Shown: positions 1 through 6,212, numbered from the stretch's first letter. The stretch: DNA of 7,478 bases from GCA-002282575 sp964416645 (GCA_964416645.1 CAYQEZ010000058.1:1-7478); one strand, 5' to 3'. A program made the numbers and translations. The notes: generated from the sequence alone by a model not told the origin.

Positions 1-1
1 T

Positions 2-77
2 TGGTAGGACTGGTTGGTTTCGAACCAACGACCAATCGATTATGAGTCGACTGCTCTAACCCCTGAGCTACAGTCCC
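2..77 (-). tRNA. ileX: tRNA-Ile2 (anticodon CAU), CCA-encoded
   Basis: Read on the minus strand, the 76 nt fold into a full cloverleaf. The acceptor is GGGACTG with CAGTCCT, the D-arm is GCTC/GAGC with an 8-nt loop, and the anticodon arm is GTCGA-CTCATAA-TCGAT. The variable loop is TGGTC, the T-arm is GTTGG-TTCGAAA-CCAAC, then A73 and an encoded CCA. The anticodon is CAT. The stem core CGACTCATAATCG, the TGGTC variable loop and the short D-loop match what I recall of E. coli ileX, whereas elongator tRNA-Met usually has a CACTCATAATG type stem. In that family C34 is changed to lysidine by TilS, so the tRNA reads AUA as Ile. Its place after rpoD also fits ileX. The first acceptor pair is G1-U72, a wobble, which is unusual. 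The main alternative is elongator tRNA-Met. No separate promoter is visible in the 17 nt before it. Confidence 0.87.
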
Positions 78-94
78 AAACTCGGTTAGTTACC

Positions 95-1903
95 TCAATC
101 CAAGAAAGAGCGCAGTTTTTCTGCACGCGATGGATGACGCAATTTACGAAGTGCTTTGGCTTCAATCTGACGAATACGCTCACGCGTGACATCAAACTGT
201 TTACCCACTTCCTCTAGGGTATGGTCGGTGTTCATTTGAATACCAAAACGCATACGTAAAACTTTAGCTTCACGCGAACTAAGGGTTGATAACATCAACT
301 CAACCGCTTCCGACAAGCCTTGATTATCAGCCGACTCTGAAGGTGACAGCATATTACCATCTTCAATAAAATCACCTAATGATGAATCTTCATCGTCACC
401 AATCGGTGTTTCCATCGAAATCGGCTCTTTGGAAATTTTCATCACCTTACGGATCTTATCTTCGCCCATTTCCATGGCATCAGCCAACTCATCAGCTGTA
501 GGTTCTCGACCCATCTGCTGCAGTAACTGACGCTGTACACGATTTAACTTATTAATCGTTTCAATCATATGAACAGGAATACGGATGGTACGTGCTTGAT
601 CGGCAATGCTGCGTGTAATCGCCTGACGAATCCACCAAGTAGCGTAAGTCGAAAACTTATAGCCACGACGATATTCAAACTTATCAACCGCTTTCATCAA
701 ACCGATGTTACCTTCCTGAATCAAATCTAGGAACTGTAGACCACGATTGGTATATTTCTTCGCAATCGAAATGACCAAACGCAAGTTGGCTTCGATCATT
801 TCTTTCTTGGCTGCACGCGTACGACTATCAGCATCAACCACTTTGCGATTAACATCCTTCAAAGAGGTAATGTCCATCGCAATACGTTTTTCTAGGAAAC
901 GTAAGCGCTTTTGCGCGCGCGTTACTTGATCTTTCAAGCCCTGCAGACGCGTTGCAGAATCATCGATATTGGCAACAATAACCCGATCAATCCACTCTAA
1001 ATCGGTTTCTGAACCCACAAACGAACTGATGAAGTGTTGCTTAGGTAAACGACCTTGCTCAACCGTCAAATCCATGATGAGGCGCTCATACTGACGAATT
1101 TGATCAACATGCTTGCGCAAATCAGCCAAGACTTCAGCAACAAATGAAGGGGCTAACTTGACGGTCATTAAACGGCTAGCGACAGCCAAACGCGCTGATT
1201 TAGCACGATCATCAGCATGTCCAAACTCGGCTTCGTGACCACTAGCAGCTTGGTGTAAATCTTGTAATTCTGCTAAAAAAGCAGTCACGCCTTCCGTATC
1301 ATAAGGGTCTTCTTTAGAAACACCATCGGCAGAATCTTCATCACTCTCTGGGTTTTCATCAACAACGGTCACTTCGGGAGCTGGAGCGATTTCTTCTTGT
1401 TCAGGCATCAAAAAGCCCAACACCAAATCACTGAGCTTTATTTCACCCTCTTCCACTTGTTTCAAATGCTGGAACAATAATGTCGGCATTTGTGGATAAA
1501 GCGCTAAAGAAGTGAGCATGTCACGCGTACCTGATTCGATACGACGAGCAATTTCAATTTCACCCTTACGAGTTAATAGCTCGACCGAACCCATTTCACG
1601 CATGTACATACGTACTGGATCTGAAGTGCGACCTAATTCGCCATCATCAGAAATGCTAGCCGCCGCAACTTCTGGGTCAGCGTCAACGAGCGCTCCAGGC
1701 ACCAAGATATCATGATTAGGCACAGCATCATCAAGCACGTTGATGCCCATATCACCTAAGAGAACAACAATTTCTTCAATTTTTTCTTCATCTTCGAACT
1801 CATCATTCAACATGTCCGTGATATCTTGGTAATTGAGATATCCTTGTTCACGTCCACGCGCGATTAAATCCGCTAATTGCTGTTGTTCATCGTATGATGC
1901 CAT
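95..1903 (-). CDS. rpoD: RNA polymerase primary sigma factor sigma-70 (RpoD)
   Basis: This 602-residue protein (E. coli RpoD is 613) directs core RNA polymerase to housekeeping promoters. Region 1.1 spans roughly residues 5-80. Region 1.2 starts near SDPVRMYMREMG (94-105). The non-conserved region (about 130-340) carries an acidic stretch at 167-205. Regions 2.1-2.4 run from about 365 to 440, with the -10 recognition and melting helix YRRGYKFSTYATWWIRQAIT at 411-430. Region 3 includes the 3.2 finger DDEDSSLGDFIED (503-515). Region 4.2 has a helix-turn-helix over about 561-593 for the -35 element. The ATG follows AGAGGA (1908-1913) with a 4-nt spacer, one of the better ribosome sites in this operon. 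It lies 78 bp after dnaG, with its own promoter in the gap, so it is probably transcribed both from the rpsU promoter and independently. No key segment is missing. Confidence 0.98.
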   Translation of the reverse strand: MASYDEQQQLADLIARGREQGYLNYQDITDMLNDEFEDEEKIEEIVVLLGDMGINVLDDAVPNHDILVPGALVDADPEVAAASISDDGELGRTSDPVRMYMREMGSVELLTRKGEIEIARRIESGTRDMLTSLALYPQMPTLLFQHLKQVEEGEIKLSDLVLGFLMPEQEEIAPAPEVTVVDENPESDEDSADGVSKEDPYDTEGVTAFLAELQDLHQAASGHEAEFGHADDRAKSARLAVASRLMTVKLAPSFVAEVLADLRKHVDQIRQYERLIMDLTVEQGRLPKQHFISSFVGSETDLEWIDRVIVANIDDSATRLQGLKDQVTRAQKRLRFLEKRIAMDITSLKDVNRKVVDADSRTRAAKKEMIEANLRLVISIAKKYTNRGLQFLDLIQEGNIGLMKAVDKFEYRRGYKFSTYATWWIRQAITRSIADQARTIRIPVHMIETINKLNRVQRQLLQQMGREPTADELADAMEMGEDKIRKVMKISKEPISMETPIGDDEDSSLGDFIEDGNMLSPSESADNQGLSEAVELMLSTLSSREAKVLRMRFGIQMNTDHTLEEVGKQFDVTRERIRQIEAKALRKLRHPSRAEKLRSFLD

Positions 1904-1935
1904 ACCGTCCTCTATTGAGCGTTGGGGAACTTTGA

Positions 1936-1944
1936 ATTATATCA
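1936..1944 (-). promoter_or_regulatory. Extended -10 promoter of rpoD
   Basis: The minus strand reads TGATATAAT, a perfect TGn plus TATAAT extended -10 element. The hexamer at the 17-bp spaced -35 position (1959-1964) is TAGCGA, which matches the consensus poorly, as is common for extended -10 promoters. The predicted start is near 1929, giving a leader of about 26 nt that contains the AGAGGA ribosome site. This would allow rpoD to be made independently of rpsU-yqeY-dnaG. I did not see a convincing sigma-32 promoter nearby like the one known inside E. coli dnaG. Confidence 0.6.
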
Positions 1945-1951
1945 GAATACT

Positions 1952-1964
1952 TAGCGTTTCGCTA
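1952..1964 (-). repeat. Small perfect inverted repeat in the dnaG-rpoD gap
   Basis: TAGCG-TTT-CGCTA is a 5-bp perfect stem with a 3-nt loop. It starts 18 nt past the dnaG stop and covers the -35 position of the predicted rpoD promoter. No T-run follows on the minus strand, so it is not a normal intrinsic terminator. It may be a weak RNA hairpin at the end of the dnaG message, an operator over the promoter, or chance. Confidence 0.35.
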
Positions 1965-1981
1965 GATGAATATCAAGTCAC

Positions 1982-3727
1982 TCATTGACCTTGCACTCTT
2001 TTTTGGCAAAACTTGATCCGATGATTGAGTTGGGACAGAGCCGCCAAAAGCGACTCACTAACCTGTCCTTGTTCCATTTGTTTAAGCATCGACAAACGCG
2101 CCGTTTCTATTGTTTTACACACCAATAACTGCCAGCCGTCTTGCCATTCATTTTGCGCCTGCTCAAGCGTTAAAAACAAGCGATCAGTAGACTGTTCAAG
2201 CTGATTACCAGCCAAAGCATTCAGCAATGCCATCACCCCTTTTTCACCATACTGGTGGAGTAAAGCAGCATCCTGACTTGGCCAATTCTCAGCCAGTTGT
2301 GGAAATTGCACCAATAAAGCCAACAACTTATCAGACAAGGTTTGCGTCGCCAGCGATGGCGCAACAACCGATTTTTTCCTCACCTCACGATGCACTGCCA
2401 ACCCTGTGCGCACACCCAACAACTTTTCCACTTGCCATTCTTGCATATCAGCAGCTTGAGCTAAAGATTGAATTAACGCATAGCGCACACCCACATCTTC
2501 AGCCAATTTCAACCACTCCAGCGACTGAAACAACAAACGACGCGCATCTTCAGCTATCGACCACGACAACCCCGACAAATCAGCCAACCCCTGCACTAAC
2601 CACTCACCTGGCGTTAAGGATTGATCCAGCGCTTGCATCAATGCGTCAGCACCATAACGACGCACATATGAATCAGGATCTTCATCTTGCGGCAAAAAGA
2701 AAAACTTAACCGAACGTGAACCAGATAATTGCGTTAAGGCTACCGACAAGGCTTTCCAAGCTGCTTTACGACCCGCTTTATCACCATCAAAAGCAAAGAC
2801 GATTTCCGAGGTATACTTAAATAGTAACTGCAAATGCGCGGGCGTCGTCGCTGTTCCTAAAGTAGCCACCACCTGACGCACGCCAAATTGCGCCAAAGCC
2901 ACCACATCCATATAACCCTCTACCACCAACACCCGATTGATGTTACGTACCGACTGTAACATTTCGTACAGGCCATAAAGCATATTGCTCTTATGAAAGA
3001 ACTCGTTTTCAGGCGAATTGAGGTACTTAGGAGCATGCTCACTGGCCTGCATAATACGGCCACCAAAACCAACGACACGACCGCGTAAATCGCGAATCGG
3101 AAATTGAATCCGATTGCGGAACTTGTCAACAACTGAACCATCATCACGCTCAGCCACCAATCCAACCGCTAACCATTGTGCTTTATTGACATTGGGAAAG
3201 TTTTTTTGCAGCGCCATAGATTCGTTGGGCGCTAATCCAATCGCAAAATCACGCGCAACGACACCAGTTACACCACGCGACTTCAAGTATTCAATGGCTT
3301 GTGCACCCTGTGCATGATGCTTAAGATTATGTACAAACCACTGCGCTGCCTGCGCCAATAAAGCAAACCCTTGTAATTGCTCATTACGTTGTTGCACTGC
3401 TTTGGCCTGCTCCTGTGGCGACAGCTGTTCACGCGGGACAGACACCCCCATTTCATTAGCAAGCACTTCAACAGCCGAAACAAAATCTAACTGTTCATAA
3501 TCCATAATAAAACGCAGGGCATCACCATGGGCACCACAACCAAAACAGTGGTAGAAGCCTTTTTGTGGATTGATATGAAATGAAGGTGTTTTTTCGTTAT
3601 GAAAGGGACAGCAAGCTTTGTACTCTCGACCCGCTTTTTTTAAGGTTAGGCGACGACCAATAACCTCAACCACGTCAGCGCGTGCGACCAAGTCATCAAT
3701 GAAATTTTTAGGAATGCGACCAGCCAC
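1982..3727 (-). CDS. dnaG: DNA primase DnaG
   Basis: This 581-residue protein, the same length as E. coli DnaG, makes RNA primers at the replication fork with the DnaB helicase. The N-terminal CHC2 zinc domain has ligands C40, H43, C61 and C64. The catalytic TOPRIM core follows, with VVEGYMDV (268-275, E270), FDGD (313-316, D314 and D316) and DPDSYVR (350-356) supplying the Mg-binding acids. The C-terminal region, about 450-581, is the less conserved DnaB-binding part. The start is GTG, revcomp of 3725-3727. It is forced, since TAG lies in frame two codons upstream and the protein MAGRIPKNFIDDL aligns with the family N-terminus. There is no recognisable Shine-Dalgarno in the 26-nt gap after yqeY, which fits the known low expression of primase from this operon. 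Confidence 0.98.
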   Translation of the reverse strand: MAGRIPKNFIDDLVARADVVEVIGRRLTLKKAGREYKACCPFHNEKTPSFHINPQKGFYHCFGCGAHGDALRFIMDYEQLDFVSAVEVLANEMGVSVPREQLSPQEQAKAVQQRNEQLQGFALLAQAAQWFVHNLKHHAQGAQAIEYLKSRGVTGVVARDFAIGLAPNESMALQKNFPNVNKAQWLAVGLVAERDDGSVVDKFRNRIQFPIRDLRGRVVGFGGRIMQASEHAPKYLNSPENEFFHKSNMLYGLYEMLQSVRNINRVLVVEGYMDVVALAQFGVRQVVATLGTATTPAHLQLLFKYTSEIVFAFDGDKAGRKAAWKALSVALTQLSGSRSVKFFFLPQDEDPDSYVRRYGADALMQALDQSLTPGEWLVQGLADLSGLSWSIAEDARRLLFQSLEWLKLAEDVGVRYALIQSLAQAADMQEWQVEKLLGVRTGLAVHREVRKKSVVAPSLATQTLSDKLLALLVQFPQLAENWPSQDAALLHQYGEKGVMALLNALAGNQLEQSTDRLFLTLEQAQNEWQDGWQLLVCKTIETARLSMLKQMEQGQVSESLLAALSQLNHRIKFCQKRVQGQ

Positions 3728-3753
3728 GATCTAGGCTGCTTTAAGGAAGGGAC

Positions 3754-4203
3754 TTAGTTGGCAAGCAAAGCTTTAATGCGAGCACTGACCATACCCATAT
3801 CAGCCAATCCAGCCATTTTGGGCTTAACAAGCGCCATCACTTTGCCCATATCAGCAGGCGCTTGAGCACCCGACTCAGCAATCGCTTCGGCAATAATTTG
3901 CTCAATTTGCGCTTCAGACAGTCCTTCAGGCAAGTAATGTTCCAATACGGTCAATTCAAACTGTTCAACTTCGGCCAGATCAGTGCGACCCGCTTGCGTG
4001 AACTGAGCAATAGAATCTTTACGCTGTTTAACCAGCTTATTCAACACCGCCAGCACCTGAGCATCGTCGGGTGCTTGACGGGTATCAATTTCAATTTGCT
4101 TAATGGCAGCCAAGATACCACGTATCGTCAACAGTCGAGCTTTATCGCCCGACTTCATGCACACTTTCATATCACTACTGATTTGTTCGCGCAATGCTGA
4201 CAT
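3754..4203 (-). CDS. yqeY: GatB/YqeY domain-containing protein
   Basis: This is a small cytosolic helical protein of 149 residues, the usual YqeY length. The domain resembles the C-terminal tRNA-binding part of GatB, so a role near tRNA or aminoacylation is often suggested, but the function is not established. Family features are LREQISSDMK at the N-terminus, RLLTIRGILAAIKQIEID (23-40), KQRKDSIAQFTQAGR (59-73), EHYLPEGLS (88-96) and ADMGKVMALVKPKMAG (117-132). I chose the ATG at 4201-4203 because the protein then begins as family members do and AAAGG (4215-4219) lies upstream, although 11 nt away. A TTG 24 nt further upstream would add eight residues and is less likely. It sits between rpsU and dnaG, with gaps of 41 and 26 nt and no clear terminator, as in Pseudomonas-type loci. 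Confidence 0.92.
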   Translation of the reverse strand: MSALREQISSDMKVCMKSGDKARLLTIRGILAAIKQIEIDTRQAPDDAQVLAVLNKLVKQRKDSIAQFTQAGRTDLAEVEQFELTVLEHYLPEGLSEAQIEQIIAEAIAESGAQAPADMGKVMALVKPKMAGLADMGMVSARIKALLAN

Positions 4204-4244
4204 ATATGCTTTAACCTTTGCTAACAACCACTAACTAAGTGAAA

Positions 4245-4460
4245 TTAATATTTAGATTCCATGCGACGGTTTTCGCGTGACAAGCGCTTAGCTAAACGCT
4301 TAACCGCAGCTGCTTTCTTGCGTTTACGCTCCCACGTTGGCTTTTCGTAGTATTCTTTTTTACGAACATCAGCCAATACACCCGCTTTTTCACAGGTACG
4401 TTTGAAGCGACGTAAAGCAACGTCAAAAGGTTCGGTTTCGCGTAATTTAACAGCAGGCAT
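4245..4460 (-). CDS. rpsU: 30S ribosomal protein bS21
   Basis: This 71-residue protein is the same length as E. coli S21 and closely similar, including EPFDVALRRFKR (10-21), CEKAGVLADVRKKEYYEKP (23-41) and a very basic C-terminal half. It binds the 30S platform next to the 3' end of 16S rRNA, where the anti-Shine-Dalgarno lies, and assists initiation. It is the first gene of the rpsU-yqeY-dnaG-rpoD transcript. The ATG is preceded by GGAAAG (4471-4476) with a 10-nt spacer, a weak and distant ribosome site for a ribosomal protein gene. The leader is about 60 nt and contains a small hairpin at 4504-4517, so translational control is possible but unproven. Confidence 0.98.
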   Translation of the reverse strand: MPAVKLRETEPFDVALRRFKRTCEKAGVLADVRKKEYYEKPTWERKRKKAAAVKRLAKRLSRENRRMESKY

Positions 4461-4503
4461 GTTTTCTATACTTTCCAGTTAGGCGTTAAAAATAAATTAG
4501 GGT

Positions 4504-4517
4504 TTCCGCGTACGGAA
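4504..4517 (-). promoter_or_regulatory. Hairpin near the 5' end of the rpsU leader
   Basis: On the minus strand TTCCG-TACG-CGGAA forms a perfect 5-bp stem with a UACG tetraloop. It lies within about 10 nt of the predicted transcript start (near 4522-4524). Placement at the 5' end suggests protection of the message from decay or a protein-binding leader. The loop is of UNCG type but closed by G-C rather than the most stable C-G pair. No known riboswitch class is recognised. Confidence 0.4.
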
Positions 4518-4528
4518 TAAAGACGAGC

Positions 4529-4558
4529 ATTATAACAAGAAAAAATTAAAAAAATCAA
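4529..4558 (-). promoter_or_regulatory. Promoter of the rpsU-yqeY-dnaG-rpoD operon
   Basis: The minus strand has TTGATT (4553-4558) as -35, an 18-bp spacer of nearly pure A/T, and TATAAT (4529-4534) as -10, with TGT just upstream making an extended -10. The discriminator that follows (GCTCG) is GC-rich, as in growth-rate and ppGpp-controlled ribosomal promoters; that regulation is inferred. The leader is about 62 nt to the rpsU ATG. It is the best-looking promoter in the window. Confidence 0.75.
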
Positions 4559-4617
4559 ACCTATCATCATATTTTTGCCACAAGCTTGCTCACAAAGTGA
4601 TCTTCTTACGCCTGCTT

Positions 4618-4659
4618 TTGCGATCTCCACTGCAATTTACCGTTATTTTCGCTTAAAAT
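4618..4659 (+). promoter_or_regulatory. Candidate promoter region of tsaD
   Basis: Two weak options exist. TAAAAT at 4654-4659 is a good -10 but has no good -35 partner (CTGCAA at 4630-4635, spacer 18). It would start transcription at or within a base or two of the tsaD ATG, giving a leaderless message. Alternatively TTGCGA (4618-4623) pairs with GTTATT (4642-4647) at an 18-bp spacer, giving a leader of about 12 nt. The rest of the 205-bp rpsU-tsaD divergent region shows nothing else I can support. Confidence 0.35.
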
Positions 4660-4665
4660 AGAGCC

Positions 4666-5715
4666 ATGAAAAACAACAAATCCCATCTTATTCTCGGCAT
4701 TGAATCTTCGTGTGATGAAACGGGCTTAGCACTCTATCACGAAACAGAAGGTCTGATTGCTCACGCCCTGCACAGCCAAATTGCCTTACATGCCACTTAC
4801 GGCGGTGTCGTACCTGAATTGGCGAGTCGTGACCACATTCATCGCCTGATTCCCTTAACGAAACAGGTGATGTCACAGGCTAAGGTCACTCTTAACGACC
4901 TCACTGGTGTCGCTTACACCGCTGGTCCCGGCTTAGTTGGCGCACTGTTAACGGGAGCTGGGTTTGCGCGTAGCCTCGCTTTTGCCAGAGGTATTCCTGC
5001 AATCGGTGTGCATCACATGGAAGGGCATCTGCTTTCGCCCTTGTTAGAAGCACCCGAGCTCAGCTTCCCATTTATGGCGTTACTGGTATCGGGCGGACAT
5101 ACACAAATCATTCGCGTTGATGCCATTGGTGAGTATCAACTATTAGGCGACACGCTAGACGATGCCATTGGTGAAGCTTTCGATAAAACGGCTAAATTAA
5201 TGGGACTGGGCTATCCAGGTGGGCCAATTGTATCCAAGCTTGCCCTTCAAGGTGATGCTCAGCGTTATAAATTACCTCGCCCAATGACCGACAGAGCCGG
5301 TTTAGACTTTAGTTTCTCTGGACTGAAAACAGCCGTATTAACCACTTGGCAACAAGCACAAACTGAACGCGCCCAAGACTTAGAACAAGCCAAGGCGGAT
5401 ATTTGTGCTTCGTTTGAATTGGCTGTGTGCGATGTGCTCATTATCAAACTGAAACGTGCTTTACAGCAAGAAAAGCTGAATACCCTTGTCGTTGCCGGCG
5501 GTGTCAGTGCTAACCAACGCATTCGCTCATCGCTTAGCCAACTGATGAGCAGCCGTGCTGGTCATGCCTTTTTCCCTCGCCCAGAATTTTGCACCGACAA
5601 CGGTGCCATGATCGCCTTTGCAGGCTTTCAGCGCATTAAGGCTGGCGAACACAACTTGCTCGATTTTAGTGCTCGTGCCCGCTGGCCACTCAGTGAAATG
5701 AATCGCATTGTTTAA
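4666..5715 (+). CDS. tsaD: tRNA N6-threonylcarbamoyladenosine transferase TsaD
   Basis: This cytosolic protein of 349 residues (E. coli 337) transfers threonylcarbamoyl from TC-AMP to A37 of ANN-decoding tRNAs, acting with TsaB and TsaE after TsaC. The ASKHA-type fold is shown by GIESSCDETG (11-20), TAGPGLVGAL (85-94), the metal-binding HHMEGH (116-121; ligands H117 and H121), LLVSGGHTQ (139-147), DDAIGEAFDKTAK (165-177), VAGGVSANQ (276-284) and CTDNGAMIA (309-317; D311 as third ligand). The ATG at 4666 is the only possible start, as TAA lies in frame at 4654. It adds about seven residues before the usual family start. The only SD-like bases are GAG two nt before the ATG, so initiation looks weak or leaderless. 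It is divergent from rpsU, as in many gammaproteobacteria, and ends 15 bp from the convergent gloA. Confidence 0.97.
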   Translation: MKNNKSHLILGIESSCDETGLALYHETEGLIAHALHSQIALHATYGGVVPELASRDHIHRLIPLTKQVMSQAKVTLNDLTGVAYTAGPGLVGALLTGAGFARSLAFARGIPAIGVHHMEGHLLSPLLEAPELSFPFMALLVSGGHTQIIRVDAIGEYQLLGDTLDDAIGEAFDKTAKLMGLGYPGGPIVSKLALQGDAQRYKLPRPMTDRAGLDFSFSGLKTAVLTTWQQAQTERAQDLEQAKADICASFELAVCDVLIIKLKRALQQEKLNTLVVAGGVSANQRIRSSLSQLMSSRAGHAFFPRPEFCTDNGAMIAFAGFQRIKAGEHNLLDFSARARWPLSEMNRIV

Positions 5716-5724
5716 TGCGATTCA
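5699..5724. terminator. 11-bp hairpin between convergent tsaD and gloA, spanning the tsaD stop
   Basis: TGAATCGCATT-GTTT-AATGCGATTCA is a perfect 11-bp stem with a 4-nt loop. The tsaD TAA (5713-5715) begins in the loop and runs into the right arm. The gloA stop lies 6 nt beyond it on the other strand. Neither strand has a proper T-run after the stem (minus has only TTT). It may act as a two-way, Rho-assisted terminator or as a 3'-end block to exonucleases. Confidence 0.55.
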
Positions 5725-5730
5725 GCCGAA

Positions 5731-6111
5731 TTACGCTCGCTCAATTAACTCGACCTGATAGCCATCAGGGTCTTTGGTAAAGGCGATCCATGTTGTGCCG
5801 CCATGCAAAGCAGGCCCATAGGTAATTTCACCGCCACGCTGCTGAATTAACGCACACATGGCCTTGATATCTGAAACACCTAATGCGATATGTCCGTAAC
5901 CCTTGCCTAAATCATAGCTGTCTACGCCCCAGTTATAGGTCAGCTCTATCACAGCACCTTCACTTTCGGGCTGATAGCCCAAAAACGCTAAGGTGTATTG
6001 TCCATCGGGGTAATCTTTCTGACGAAGCAACTGCATGCCTAGCACTTCCGTGTAAAAAGCAATGGATTTTTCCAAATTTCCAACACGTATCATGGTATGT
6101 AAAATGCGCAT
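5731..6111 (-). CDS. gloA: Glyoxalase I (lactoylglutathione lyase)
   Basis: This 126-residue cytosolic enzyme converts the methylglyoxal-glutathione hemithioacetal to S-lactoylglutathione, the first step of methylglyoxal detoxification before GloB. It belongs to the VOC superfamily, with two beta-alpha-beta-beta-beta modules. Metal ligands are visible at H5, E56, H74 and E121, matching E. coli H5, E56, H74 and E122, with one residue lost before the last. Hallmarks are MRILHTMIRV, AVIELTYNWGVD (53-64), YGHIALGV (72-79) and DPDGYQVELIE (114-124). The family form of this length is usually Ni2+-dependent (inferred). The start at 6111 is set by AAGGAG five nt upstream. A longer reading up to 6195 would place the promoter inside the gene. 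It stops short of the C-terminal tail seen in E. coli (135 residues). It converges with tsaD and diverges from hemH. Confidence 0.96.
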   Translation of the reverse strand: MRILHTMIRVGNLEKSIAFYTEVLGMQLLRQKDYPDGQYTLAFLGYQPESEGAVIELTYNWGVDSYDLGKGYGHIALGVSDIKAMCALIQQRGGEITYGPALHGGTTWIAFTKDPDGYQVELIERA

Positions 6112-6116
6112 CTTTG

Positions 6117-6123
6117 CTCCTTT
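6117..6123 (-). promoter_or_regulatory. Strong Shine-Dalgarno that fixes the gloA start
   Basis: The minus strand reads AAAGGAG, then a 5-nt spacer CAAAG, then ATG. This near-perfect ribosome site supports the 6111 start and argues against the upstream in-frame ATG at 6193-6195. Confidence 0.85.
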
Positions 6124-6147
6124 GTTGTACACTAACTCAGTGACTGC

Positions 6148-6176
6148 ATCATACACACAGATGTTAGCGGCTGCAA
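6148..6176 (-). promoter_or_regulatory. Promoter of gloA
   Basis: TTGCAG (6171-6176) and TATGAT (6148-6153) on the minus strand are separated by exactly 17 bp, a sigma-70 arrangement. Predicted transcription starts near 6141, about 30 nt before the gloA ATG, and the leader carries the strong AAAGGAG site. Confidence 0.6.
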
Positions 6177-6212
6177 TCATCGTAATGACTCGCATCTTTT
6201 ACCATGTTCAAC

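Noticed and set aside
1289..1405. Acidic stretch in RpoD (residues 167-205) as an unusual insertion
   Set aside because: E. coli RpoD has an acidic low-complexity segment in the same non-conserved region, so this is normal.
2227..2709. 160-residue plus-strand open frame antisense to dnaG
   Set aside because: It is low-complexity, rich in P, T, H and L, with no motif or ribosome site, and lies wholly inside the conserved dnaG gene. It is a frame shadow.
3862..4200. 112-residue plus-strand open frame over yqeY
   Set aside because: It has no recognisable domain and is fully antisense to a conserved gene; its composition fits a shadow frame.
4204..4227. TTG start eight codons before the yqeY ATG
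   Set aside because: The family begins at the MSALREQI-like position and AAAGG lies between the two starts, so it serves the ATG.
4204..4244. Terminator between rpsU and yqeY, as known at this locus in E. coli
   Set aside because: Only a 4-bp stem (CACT/AGTG) is present and no T-run follows on the minus strand.
4229..6142. Near-identical 13-mers CACTAACTAAGTG (4229-4241) and CACTAACTCAGTG (6130-6142)
   Set aside because: Pairs of 13-mers with one mismatch are expected many times by chance in 7.5 kb, and the 4-bp arms are too short to support an operator.
6112..6195. 28-residue N-terminal extension of gloA (start at 6195)
   Set aside because: The extension would cover the gloA promoter, has no ribosome site, and the family starts at MRILHTM with AAGGAG correctly placed before 6111.
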